Positions 30,892 to 37,586 of a DNA stretch of 37,586 nucleotides are shown piece after piece. Each line of letters opens with the position of its first letter. The stretch's first letter is position 1. A program made the translations under genes and the position numbers. The notes under the pieces were generated by a model. It worked only from the letters and a program-made list of their open reading frames with translations, ran no database searches and had not been told where the DNA came from. This stretch comes from Maritimibacter sp. 55A14 (GTDB lineage Bacteria; Pseudomonadota; Alphaproteobacteria; Rhodobacterales; Rhodobacteraceae), in the NCBI RefSeq assembly GCF_003122205.1, contig NZ_QEYE01000029.1:1-37586 (forward strand), written 5' to 3'.

Positions 30892-31431
30892 GTGATTGAG
30901 AGCGCCATGACACTGCCCGACCGAAACATGTCCCAGCAGGCCAGTGGCGGGGAAAGCCTGCTCTTCCTGACCGACGAACAGTTGCGCAAGGGTATCGAAG
31001 CAATGTTCTTCGCCTATCGCGGCTTCACGGCGGACCCCGACCGCATCCTCGAGAACTACGCCTATGGGCGCGCGCATCACCGCGCCATCCATTTCATCAA
31101 CCGCAGCCCCGGCACGACGGTCAACAACCTGCTCCATATCCTCGGGGTCACGAAACAATCGCTGAACCGGGTCCTGCGCACGCTGATCGAGGACGGGCTG
31201 GTCGAAAGCCGCATCGGCACCCGCGACAAGCGCGAGCGCCATCTCTACCTCACGCCCGCCGGCGAGGCGCTGGAGCGCGACCTGTCCGAAGCGCAGCGCC
31301 GCCGGATGCGCGCGGCCTACCGAGCCGCCGGACCCGAGGCCGTAGCCGGATTCCGGCAGGTTCTGGAACACATGATGGACCCGAGTCTTCGCGCCCGTTT
31401 CAAGGGGATGAGCGACGGGGGCGGCCAATGA
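30892..31431 (+). CDS. petP: MarR-family regulator PetP-like
   Basis: A 179-residue winged-helix protein. The DNA-binding part is at about residues 55-125 (GRAHHRAIHFINRSPGTTVNNLLHILGVTKQSLNRVLRTLIEDGLVESRIGTRDKRERHLYLTPAGEALE), typical of MarR. The GTG at 30892 is ten bases after AGGA; an ATG at 30907 is the alternative. It overlaps the response-regulator gene by four bases, which reproduces the PetP-PetR pair reported in Rhodobacter capsulatus as needed for cytochrome bc1 production. In that species the pair lies beside petABC; here the bc1 genes are not in the window, so the symbol rests on the pairing. Confidence 0.75.
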   Translation: MIESAMTLPDRNMSQQASGGESLLFLTDEQLRKGIEAMFFAYRGFTADPDRILENYAYGRAHHRAIHFINRSPGTTVNNLLHILGVTKQSLNRVLRTLIEDGLVESRIGTRDKRERHLYLTPAGEALERDLSEAQRRRMRAAYRAAGPEAVAGFRQVLEHMMDPSLRARFKGMSDGGGQ

Positions 31432-32135
31432 GTTCGCAAATGGCCGAGGCGCATCTGCTGATCGTGGACGACGATGAGCGGATCCGGTCCCTCCTGCAGA
31501 AATTTCTCGTCCGCAATGGTTTCTGGGTCAGTGCCGCGCGCGACGCGGCCCATGCACGGCGGCTGCTGGCGGGGCTCGACTTCGATCTCGTGGTGCTCGA
31601 TGTGATGATGCCGGGCGAGGACGGCGTGTCGCTTACCCAGAGTTTGCGGGAGACCAATTCGGCGCCGATCCTCCTGCTGACGGCCAAGGGCGATGCCAGC
31701 GACCGCATCCGCGGGCTGGAAGCCGGGGCCGACGACTACCTGGCCAAACCCTTCGAGCCCAAGGAACTGCTGCTCAGGATCAACGCGATCCTGCGCCGCG
31801 TGCCGCAGCAAGCCGAGGACATCGATCTGCCCAAGATGCTGCAACTGGGTCCGGTGCGCTACGACATGACCCGTGGCGAGATGTGGCGCGGCAACGATCT
31901 GGTCCGGCTGACCGCGACCGAGGCGCAACTCATGCGGATATTCTCGACCTCGCCCAACATGCCCGTCAGCCGCGCCAAGCTGGTGGAGGATCTGGGCCGC
32001 GACCGCGGGCAGGCGCAGGAACGCGCGGTGGATGTGCAGATCACCCGGCTCAGGCGCAAGATCGAGGAAGACCCGAAGCAGCCGCGCTATTTGCAGACCG
32101 TGCGGGGCGCAGGTTATATGCTGGCCCCGGACTGA
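31428..32135 (+). CDS. petR: OmpR-family response regulator PetR-like
   Basis: A 235-residue two-domain regulator. The receiver domain (residues about 10-125) has the acidic pocket LIVDDDERI, phospho-acceptor Asp58 in LVVLDVMMPGEDG, and Lys107 in DDYLAKPFEP. The C-terminal winged helix (about residues 140-232) is of the OmpR/PhoB type (VRLTATEAQLMRIFSTSPNMPVSRAKLVEDL, DVQITRLRRKIEEDPKQPRYLQTVRGAGYML). No histidine kinase gene is adjacent; instead a MarR-type partner overlaps it by four bases, an uncommon pairing known from petP/petR. A PetR symbol is likely but not proven. Confidence 0.82.
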   Translation: MSSQMAEAHLLIVDDDERIRSLLQKFLVRNGFWVSAARDAAHARRLLAGLDFDLVVLDVMMPGEDGVSLTQSLRETNSAPILLLTAKGDASDRIRGLEAGADDYLAKPFEPKELLLRINAILRRVPQQAEDIDLPKMLQLGPVRYDMTRGEMWRGNDLVRLTATEAQLMRIFSTSPNMPVSRAKLVEDLGRDRGQAQERAVDVQITRLRRKIEEDPKQPRYLQTVRGAGYMLAPD

Positions 32136-32183
32136 GCCGCCGCGCCGCGCGCGTGGGGTACGCAACAGGAAAGGCGCCGCAAC

Positions 32184-33119
32184 ATGACCACCGCCTATCT
32201 GAACCACGCCGCCGGGCAGGCGCATCTGATGCCGCCGGGCCATCCCGAACAGGTCGCCCGCCACAAGGCGGTGGAAACCGCGCTCGCCGCGCCCGAGTTC
32301 GACGGGCTGCTGCGCGAGGAGGCCCCGCTGGCGCGCGACGAGGACCTGCGCCGCTGCCACCCCCAGCCTTACATCGATGCACTACGCGGGGCGGTGCCCG
32401 AGGAGGGGTTCGTCGCCATCGACGCCGACACCTATCTGTCGCCGGGCACGTTCGAGGCCGCCGCGCGCGGGGCGGGCGGCAACATCCGCGCCGTGGACAT
32501 GGTGCTGGCGGGCGAGGCCGGCAACGCCTTCGTGGGCATGCGCCCGCCCGGCCATCACGCCGAGGCCGAGCGGGCGATGGGGTTCTGCCTATTCAGCAAT
32601 GCCGCGATCGCGGCGAAATACGCGCTCGACCATCACGGGCTGGTGCGTGTGGCCGTCGTCGATTTCGATGTGCATCACGGCAACGGCACCCAGGCGCTGC
32701 TGTGGGACGAGGCGCGGGCGCTCTACGCCTCGACGCACCAGATGCCACTCTTCCCCGGCACCGGCGCCGCGCACGAGCGCGGGGCGCATGACAACATCGT
32801 CAACGTGCCGCTCAAGGCGGGCGATGGCGGGCGCGAACTGCGCACGGCCTTCGAGGGTCATATCCTGCCGCGGCTGGAGGCCTTCGCGCCGGAACTGGTG
32901 CTGATCTCCGCCGGGTTCGACGCACATCGCGACGATCCGCTGGGCAGCCTGATGATGACCGAGGCGGATTTCGCCTGGGTGACGGGCGCGATCTGCGATC
33001 TTGCGGCACGTCACGCGGGCGGGCGCGTGGTCTCGACTCTCGAAGGCGGATATGATCTTCCTGCGCTGGCCGCATCAACCGCGGCGCATGTCAAGGTCCT
33101 GATGGAGCGGAGCGAATGA
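32184..33119 (+). CDS. Histone-deacetylase-family (class II type) amidohydrolase
   Basis: A 311-residue zinc enzyme of the HDAC/acetoin utilisation/acetylpolyamine amidohydrolase superfamily. The zinc ligands are Asp162 and His164 (DFDVHHGNG) and Asp246 (SAGFDAH). The catalytic His pair is at His124-His125 (RPPGHHAE), and GGYDL near the end is also in place. Bacteria lack histones; plausible substrates are acetylated polyamines, acetylated proteins or another amide. The first residues TAYLNHAAGQAHLMPPGHPEQVAR are typical of class II members. It starts the xseB-ispA unit and overlaps xseB by four bases. Confidence 0.9.
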   Translation: MTTAYLNHAAGQAHLMPPGHPEQVARHKAVETALAAPEFDGLLREEAPLARDEDLRRCHPQPYIDALRGAVPEEGFVAIDADTYLSPGTFEAAARGAGGNIRAVDMVLAGEAGNAFVGMRPPGHHAEAERAMGFCLFSNAAIAAKYALDHHGLVRVAVVDFDVHHGNGTQALLWDEARALYASTHQMPLFPGTGAAHERGAHDNIVNVPLKAGDGGRELRTAFEGHILPRLEAFAPELVLISAGFDAHRDDPLGSLMMTEADFAWVTGAICDLAARHAGGRVVSTLEGGYDLPALAASTAAHVKVLMERSE

Positions 33120-33361
33120 GCGACCAGAAACCGGTGGATAACATGAGCTTCGAAGACGCCATGGCGGAGCTGGAAAAGGTCGTGGGCCAGCTCGAGTCCG
33201 GCGAGGTGGCGCTGGAGCAGTCGATCGCGCTCTACGAGCGGGGCAATTCGCTCAAGGCCCATTGCGAGGCCAAGCTCAAGCAGGCCGAGGAAAAGGTCGC
33301 CCAGATCACCCTGGACTCCGAAGGCAAGCCCACCGGCACGGCACCGGCCAGCGGAAAGTGA
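33116..33361 (+). CDS. xseB: Exodeoxyribonuclease VII small subunit
   Basis: An 81-residue protein with the standard XseB core: MSFEDAMAELEKVVGQLESGEVALEQSIALYERGNSLKAHCEAKLKQAEEKVAQI. It forms the multi-copy coiled-coil arm of exonuclease VII with XseA, which cuts single-stranded DNA. XseA is not in the window. The order xseB-ispA-dxs is frequent in proteobacteria. It overlaps the HDAC gene by four bases (ATGA) and ispA by one base (TGATG). Confidence 0.95.
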   Translation: MSDQKPVDNMSFEDAMAELEKVVGQLESGEVALEQSIALYERGNSLKAHCEAKLKQAEEKVAQITLDSEGKPTGTAPASGK

Positions 33362-34230
33362 TGTTTCCCGACCGGCTGGCGCAGGCCGCCCGCGCGGTGC
33401 AGGCCACGCTCGACGACATCCTGGCGCCCCTGCCCCATGAGCCCGTGACCGAAGCGATGCGCTATGCGCTGGGCGGCGGCAAGCGGCTGCGGGCCTTCCT
33501 GGTTCTGGAAGGCGCGCGCCTGCACGGCGTGGCAGAGCCCGGCGCGCTGCGTGCCGGTGCGGCGGTCGAATGCATCCACGCCTATTCACTGGTCCATGAC
33601 GATCTGCCTTGCATGGACGATGACGACCTGCGGCGGGGCCAGCCGACCGTCCATGTCAAATGGGGCGAGGCGACGGCGGTGCTGGCCGGCGACGCATTGC
33701 AGGCGCTGGCCTTCGAGATCCTCGCCGCCCCCGAAACCTGCCCCGACCCGGCCCGGCGGCTGGCGCTGATCGGCGGGCTCGCGCGCGCCGCGGGGGCGCA
33801 GGGAATGGTACTGGGCCAGGCCCGCGACATCGCCGCCGAATCTGCCACCGCACCGCTTGGGCTCGACGAGATCACTGCGCTCCAGGCCGGCAAGACGGGC
33901 GCCCTGATCGGCTGGTCGGCGGAGGCCGGGGCGCATCTGGCCGGTGCGGACCCGGCCCCGCTGCGCGCCTTTGCCGACGCGCTGGGGCTTGCCTTCCAGA
34001 TCGCGGACGACATCTTGGACGTAGAAGGCGATGCGCAGATCGCGGGCAAACGGCTGGGCAAGGACGCCGCCGCCGGCAAAGCCACCTTCGTTTCGCTGCT
34101 GGGCCTCGACGGGGCGAAGGCGCGCGCCGCCGACCTGGCCGAGGCCGCCTGCGCCGCGCTCGCACCCTATGGAGCGGCGGCGGACGGCTTGCGGCAGACC
34201 GCGCGTTTCGTTATTGCCCGCCAGATGTAA
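33361..34230 (+). CDS. ispA: Farnesyl diphosphate synthase (polyprenyl synthetase family)
   Basis: A 289-residue cytosolic prenyltransferase that joins isopentenyl diphosphate to dimethylallyl and geranyl diphosphates. The first aspartate-rich motif is D80-D81-x4-D86 ([20 protein letters not shown]) and the second is D216-D217-x2-D220 ([12 protein letters not shown]). [17 protein letters not shown] is the expected allylic substrate-binding region. The product length is inferred from the family (ispA-type) and not proven. It starts on the last base of the xseB stop, and dxs follows after 19 bases, so the unit makes prenyl precursors for quinones, carotenoids and cell-wall lipid. Confidence 0.93.
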   Translation: MFPDRLAQAARAVQATLDDILAPLPHEPVTEAMRYALGGGKRLRAFLVLEGARLHGVAEPGALRAGAAVECIHAYSLVHDDLPCMDDDDLRRGQPTVHVKWGEATAVLAGDALQALAFEILAAPETCPDPARRLALIGGLARAAGAQGMVLGQARDIAAESATAPLGLDEITALQAGKTGALIGWSAEAGAHLAGADPAPLRAFADALGLAFQIADDILDVEGDAQIAGKRLGKDAAAGKATFVSLLGLDGAKARAADLAEAACAALAPYGAAADGLRQTARFVIARQM

Positions 34231-34249
34231 TCCGGGGAAGAGGCCCGCC

Positions 34250-36184
34250 GTGACCGACGAGACCAGACCCGCCACGCCGCTGCTGGACACGATCGCCAGC
34301 CCCGCCGACATGAAGCGGCTGAGCGACGCGCAGTTGCACCAGCTTGCCGACGAACTGCGCGTCGAAACGATTTCGGCGGTGTCGGAAACCGGCGGCCATC
34401 TGGGCGCCGGGCTGGGCGTGGTCGAGTTGACCGTGGCGCTGCACGCGATCTTCGACACGCCACGCGACCGGCTGATCTGGGATGTCAGCCACCAGTGTTA
34501 CCCCCACAAGATCCTGACGGGCCGGCGCGACCGCATCCGCACCCTGCGCCAAGGCGGCGGGCTCTCGGGTTTCACCAAGCGCTCGGAAAGCCCCTACGAC
34601 CCGTTCGGGGCGGCGCATTCCTCCACCTCGATCTCGGCTACGCTGGGCTTTGCCGCGGCGCGCGATCTGGGCGGCACCCCGGAACACGGGATCGGCGACT
34701 GCATCGCGGTGATCGGCGACGGCGCGATGTCGGCGGGCATGGCCTATGAGGCGATGAACAATGCCGGCCACCTGAAGAAGCGCCTGATCGTCATTCTCAA
34801 CGACAACGAGATGTCGATCGCGCCCCCGGTCGGCGCGATGTCGAGCTACCTCTCGAGCCTCTATGCCGGGGCGCCGTTCCAGGAATTCAAGGCCGCGGCC
34901 AAGGGCGCGGTCAGCCTTCTGCCGCAGCCGTTCCAGGAAGGCGCCAAACGCGCCAAGGACATGCTCAAGCACATGACCGTGGGCGGCACGCTCTTCGAGG
35001 AGCTGGGGTTCTCCTATGTCGGCCCCATCGACGGGCACGATCTGGACCAGGTGCTCGCGGTGCTGCGCACGGTCCGCGCACGGGCCACGGGGCCGATGCT
35101 GATCCACGCGATCACCCGAAAGGGCAAGGGCTATGGCCCGGCCGAACGCGCCAGCGACAAGGGGCACGGGGTCTCGAAATTCGACGTGGTGACGGGCGAA
35201 CAGAAGAAGAGCCCGTCGAACGCGCCTTCCTATACCAAGGTCTTCGCGCGCAGCCTGATCGCGCAGGCCGAAGCCGATCCGCGCATCGTCGCGGTCACGG
35301 CGGCAATGCCCGACGGCACCGGGCTCGACCTCTTCGCCGAGCGTTTCCCGGCCCGCTGCTTCGACGTGGGCATCGCCGAACAGCACGCCGTGACCTTTGC
35401 GGCGGGCATGGCCGCGGGCGGGATGCGGCCCTTCGCGGCGCTCTATTCCACCTTCCTGCAACGCGGCTATGACCAGGTGGTGCATGACGTGGCGATCCAG
35501 CGCCTGCCGGTACGGTTCGCCATCGACCGCGCGGGGCTGGTAGGCGCCGACGGGCCGACCCATGCGGGCGCCTACGACATCGCCTTCCTGGCCAACCTGC
35601 CCGGCTTCACCGTCATGGCCGCCGCCGATGAGGCGGAGCTCGTGCACATGGTCGCCACCGCCGCAGCGCATGACGAGGGGCCCATCGCCTTCCGCTATCC
35701 GCGCGGCGAGGGCGTGGGCGTCGAGATGCCGGAGCGCGGCGAGGTGCTGGAGATCGGCCGCGGCCGCATGATCCGCGACGGCGCGCGGGTCGCCATCCTA
35801 TCCTTCGGCACGCGGCTGGCCGAGGTCATGACGGCCTGCGAAAGGCTCGAGGCCCGCGGCATCGCCCCCAGCGTCGCGGATGCGCGCTTCGCCAAACCGC
35901 TCGACCGGGACCTGATCCTCGATCTCGCGGCCCGGCACGAAGCGCTGATCACCATCGAGGAAGGCGCGGTCGGCGGTTTCGGCTCCCATGTCGCGCAGCT
36001 TCTGGCCAACGAGGGCGTGTTCGACGCGGGGCTCAAATTCCGTGCGATAGTGCTGCCCGACATCTTCATCGACCAGAACAGCCCCGCCGCCATGTACGAG
36101 GTCGCCGGCATGAACGCGCCACAGATCGAGGCCAAGGTGCTGGAAGTCTTGGGCGTGGCCAGCATGGACACCCGCCGGGCCTGA
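34250..36184 (+). CDS. dxs: 1-deoxy-D-xylulose-5-phosphate synthase
   Basis: A 644-residue thiamine diphosphate enzyme that joins pyruvate and glyceraldehyde 3-phosphate, the first step of the MEP isoprenoid pathway. The GTG at 34250 follows GGGGAAGAGG and gives the standard N-terminus; an earlier ATG frame lies inside ispA. The TPP motif begins at GDGAMSAG with Asp157 and continues to NDNEMSI. Family hallmarks include [56 protein letters not shown] and RYPRGEG. The TGA is the loop of a six-base-pair hairpin. Confidence 0.97.
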   Translation: MTDETRPATPLLDTIASPADMKRLSDAQLHQLADELRVETISAVSETGGHLGAGLGVVELTVALHAIFDTPRDRLIWDVSHQCYPHKILTGRRDRIRTLRQGGGLSGFTKRSESPYDPFGAAHSSTSISATLGFAAARDLGGTPEHGIGDCIAVIGDGAMSAGMAYEAMNNAGHLKKRLIVILNDNEMSIAPPVGAMSSYLSSLYAGAPFQEFKAAAKGAVSLLPQPFQEGAKRAKDMLKHMTVGGTLFEELGFSYVGPIDGHDLDQVLAVLRTVRARATGPMLIHAITRKGKGYGPAERASDKGHGVSKFDVVTGEQKKSPSNAPSYTKVFARSLIAQAEADPRIVAVTAAMPDGTGLDLFAERFPARCFDVGIAEQHAVTFAAGMAAGGMRPFAALYSTFLQRGYDQVVHDVAIQRLPVRFAIDRAGLVGADGPTHAGAYDIAFLANLPGFTVMAAADEAELVHMVATAAAHDEGPIAFRYPRGEGVGVEMPERGEVLEIGRGRMIRDGARVAILSFGTRLAEVMTACERLEARGIAPSVADARFAKPLDRDLILDLAARHEALITIEEGAVGGFGSHVAQLLANEGVFDAGLKFRAIVLPDIFIDQNSPAAMYEVAGMNAPQIEAKVLEVLGVASMDTRRA

Positions 36185-36190
36185 GGCCCG
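36176..36190. terminator. Hairpin with the dxs stop codon as its loop
   Basis: CGGGCC (36176-36181) and GGCCCG (36185-36190) are perfect 6-bp arms around TGA, the dxs stop. No T run follows. Confidence 0.45.
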
Positions 36191-36525
36191 CCCGCCGCGT
36201 CTGACACCACTCGGCCCGTTGCCGGGTCAGAAGATAAGGAGGGACGCTTGCCCCCGTATCTCGACCACGGCGTCCTGGAGCTGGATAACAGCACCTCTGA
36301 ACGGGCTATTTGAGCTTCCACAGTTCTTCCACCGGGCGCGGAGTGCTATTGGCGCGCTAGGTCGGTTTCGTTACAAGATATTGTATTTATGGCAAATATT
36401 GGTTTCGGGAACCCGAAGCTCACGATTTCTACGGTTGGTGGAGAGCGCAGTTCCGCGAATTGCAGCGTAAATTCGGCCAATACCGCGAGCGGCGGCGCAG
36501 TTCACCCTTGGTAGTTATTGCCACA
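36191..36525. other. Intergenic stretch of degraded sequence
   Basis: About 335 bases with no intact gene. It holds one recognisable transposase remnant (36248-36313) and is richer in AT than the dxs side, with strings such as ATATTGTATTTATGGCAAATATTGG. One plus-strand frame is open from 36361 to 36591 (beginning GFVTRYCIYGKYWFREPEAHDFYGWWRAQFRELQ) but has no start codon and no family I recognise. The stretch marks the border between the core chromosome and accessory DNA. Confidence 0.6.
36248..36313 (+). pseudogene. IS66-family transposase remnant
   Basis: The frame reads LPPYLDHGVLELDNSTSERAI and then stops. YLDHGVLELDN and ERAI match the C-terminal part of IS66 TnpC transposases (typical form YLDDGRLEIDN-x-x-x-ERAI), including the last acidic residue of the DDE triad. 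Only about 21 codons survive, and neither the beginning nor the expected continuation (GRKN) is present in any frame nearby. This is a scar of an old insertion. Confidence 0.6.
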
Positions 36526-36630
36526 TCACTTCAGCAGAAATTCGCGGATGATCCGCTCCTGCTCTGTGTCGAGATCCCGGGCCTCTCATAACGGTCGCTT
36601 GGCAAAGCTGCCCGTGTTGTGACGGACCAT
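36526..36630 (-). pseudogene. Small frame with an internal TGA, downstream of DUF2783
   Basis: Starting from the ATG at 36630, 14 codons (MVRHNTGSFAKRPL) are followed by TGA, and the same frame then continues EARDLDTEQERIIREFLLK to a second TGA at 36526. A strong AAGGAGG overlaps the DUF2783 stop codon at the right distance, so the frame was once translated. The rest of the frame looks like real protein. A one-base change of TGG (Trp) to TGA would explain the break. I do not recognise a family; recoding is possible but less likely. Confidence 0.45.
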
Positions 36631-36649
36631 CTTCACCCTGCGAACCTCC

Positions 36650-36874
36650 TTACTCTTTCAACGTCTTCCTGAAATTGACGACGGCCGCCCTGCGCGCGGC
36701 GTCCAGTGCCTGGCTCAGTACATCCTGATCGCCGATGTGATTTGCGAGGATCAGGACAAGACGTGCATTGAGCTCGTGCATGTCGGATTCCGTCAGGCCG
36801 TCATGCGCATTGAGAAGATCGGCGTAAAAGTCATCAGTGTAGTCAAGGTTGGGTGCGAGAATTAGATCCGACAT
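36650..36874 (-). CDS. DUF2783 domain protein
   Basis: A 74-residue acidic helical protein: LILAPNLDYTDDFYADLLNAHDGLTESDMHELNARLVLILANHIGD, then LSQALDAARRAAVVNFRKTLKE. I recognise this as the DUF2783 family, which is often encoded directly after flavin monooxygenases of aromatic degradation, as here (three bases after the monooxygenase stop). The function is unknown; a partner or stabilising protein is possible. It appears intact although the gene before it is truncated. Confidence 0.75.
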   Translation of the reverse strand: MSDLILAPNLDYTDDFYADLLNAHDGLTESDMHELNARLVLILANHIGDQDVLSQALDAARRAAVVNFRKTLKE

Positions 36875-36877
36875 CGC

Positions 36878-37462
36878 TTATGCCTTTCCAAGCGCATGTC
36901 GCAGCGCGATTTCGATTTCCGCAGGATTCAGGGACTTCCATCTTGCCACGACATGCTGATCTGGGCGGATCAGATAGATAGCCGACGGGTTGTCGCCCAG
37001 ATAGCGGTTGGCAAGCGCGCCATTGACGTCCTCATCCGTCGAAAGGGTGATGACATCAATCGCCTGGCCCGCAATGCTCATGTTAGAGGGTGCCGCAGCA
37101 TTGATTGCCAACACGGCAAATGTGCCCTGCAGGCGATCCAAGAGGAAACCATCCCCCACTGGCGCATCGCTGCACGGACTGCCGGGCCGCGACCTGGCAG
37201 GAGCGCCGGGCAGAGAGTCAGGCCCATTGAGCGACGAACGATCGTAGGTGCAAGGTACTGACAGTCGACCGGAATTCACCATCGGGCGGGCAAAGTCGTA
37301 ATGCTCCACCAAGTCCAGCACAGCCTCACGGAACAGGGCGTGGGCAGGGTTGCGCGGGGTCAGGAAATCTGCGGACCGCGACGAGTTCTTGATGTTCTCC
37401 ATTGCACCATGCTTGCGTTCTTCATGGTATGTATCCAGCAGTGCATCGGCGGAATGACCAGC
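36878..37462 (-). pseudogene. FAD-dependent aromatic monooxygenase, C-terminal fragment cut by an IS element
   Basis: About 194 codons of the C-terminal end survive. The fragment starts HSADALLDTYHEERKHGAMENI, the end of the flavin domain in MhpA/PheA-type hydroxylases, and goes on with a thioredoxin-like C-terminal domain (DRLQGTFAVLAINAAAP, DNPSAIYLIRPDQHVVARWKSLNPAEIEIALRHALGKA). Such enzymes hydroxylate phenolic acids using NAD(P)H. The FAD- and NAD(P)-binding N-terminal two thirds are missing because an IS3-family end joins at 37463. The open frame runs a further nine codons into the IS, beginning at an ATG within it (37489), so a short chimeric protein could be made, but it cannot be active. 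Confidence 0.85.
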
Positions 37463-37586
37463 TGACCTGCCCCCAAAAAACCGGGCCATTCAAAATGAGA
37501 GTTTGTTCTCGTAACGTTCAAAATGACGAGGAGAACAGACGATGCGCAAATCACGTTTCACCGAAGAACAGATTGTCGGGATCCTG
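37463..37586 (+). mobile_element. IS3-family (IS407-type) insertion sequence, left end
   Basis: The end starts TGACCTGCCCCCAAAAAACC at 37463, which resembles the terminal repeat of the IS407 subgroup, and an OrfA-type transposase begins at 37542. The element runs out of the window, so its other end and any target duplication cannot be seen. It interrupts a flavin monooxygenase gene. Confidence 0.8.
37542..37586 (+). CDS. IS3-family transposase OrfA, N-terminus only
   Basis: Fifteen codons from the ATG at 37542 to the window end read MRKSRFTEEQIVGIL, the standard first residues of IS3-family OrfA (helix-turn-helix) proteins. GAGGAGA precedes the ATG. The rest, with the OrfB integrase part, lies beyond the window. 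Confidence 0.88.
   Translation, partial: MRKSRFTEEQIVGIL

Noticed and set aside
32184-33119. Histone-deacetylase-like gene as a sign of a chromatin-like system
   Set aside because: HDAC-fold amidohydrolases are common in bacteria and act on small acetylated molecules or proteins; no histone-like gene lies nearby.
1-37586. CRISPR arrays, tRNA or rRNA genes and riboswitches
   Set aside because: No regularly spaced direct repeats, no cloverleaf ending in CCA with a recognisable T-loop, and no known riboswitch core were seen on either strand by eye; this is not a substitute for a covariance-model scan.

Overview
The window is a high-GC chromosomal segment that looks like a Rhodobacteraceae (Roseobacter/Paracoccus-type) alphaproteobacterium. 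The supporting clues are a petP/petR-like MarR and response-regulator pair, an mbfA-type iron exporter gene with an Irr/ICE-like box, two flavin-folate N-demethylases beside a homocysteine methyltransferase, GlpX-free housekeeping order rsfS-rlmH-gpmI-envC-ctpA-rppH, and a CCGCCTCCGGCGG-GATATTTG intergenic element that I remember as common in this family. All family assignments come from reading the translated sequence; no database search was run.

Layout. 1-2250: the 3' end of the glutathione-dependent formaldehyde dehydrogenase gene, a GNAT acetyltransferase and two tandem NYN-domain nuclease-like genes. 2250-5310: a tetR gene, an uncalled 53-residue exported protein, a control region with three repressor-like palindromes and an ICE-like iron box, the iron exporter mbfA, and an AEC transporter. 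5370-9715: S-formylglutathione hydrolase, soluble transhydrogenase, DUF188, HAD hydrolase and an ornithine cyclodeaminase-family enzyme. 9723-13423: an MFS transporter, zapE, a DUF882 peptidase-like protein and a conserved membrane protein. 13529-22690: a nine-gene operon of XRE-cupin regulator, three GFA proteins, flavin-folate oxidoreductase, MDR dehydrogenase, homocysteine S-methyltransferase, PPOX-fold protein and a second flavin-folate oxidoreductase, most joined by 4- to 7-base overlaps and closed by a perfect 12-bp hairpin. 22696-29747: a DMT exporter, then the rsfS-rppH housekeeping run. 29856-32135: ilvE diverging from petP-petR. 32184-36184: a histone-deacetylase-fold gene, xseB, ispA and dxs. 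36185-37586: a degraded accessory stretch with an IS66 remnant, a small broken frame, a DUF2783 gene and a flavin monooxygenase cut by an IS3-family element that runs off the window.

How the genes fit together. The main theme is one-carbon metabolism. The two flavin-folate enzymes and the homocysteine methyltransferase would take methyl groups off a methylated amine such as glycine betaine, dimethylglycine or sarcosine. Formaldehyde or methylene-tetrahydrofolate produced there would be handled by folate, glutathione, the GFA proteins and the adhC/fghA pair. The true substrate cannot be read from sequence. A second theme is the isoprenoid precursor block (ispA-dxs) and the cell-division/envelope genes (zapE, envC, ctpA). 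The most interesting uncharacterised elements are the demethylase operon with its regulator and palindrome, the three-operator tetR region with a hidden secreted peptide, and the repeated pattern of stop codons sitting in the loops of perfect GC-rich hairpins.
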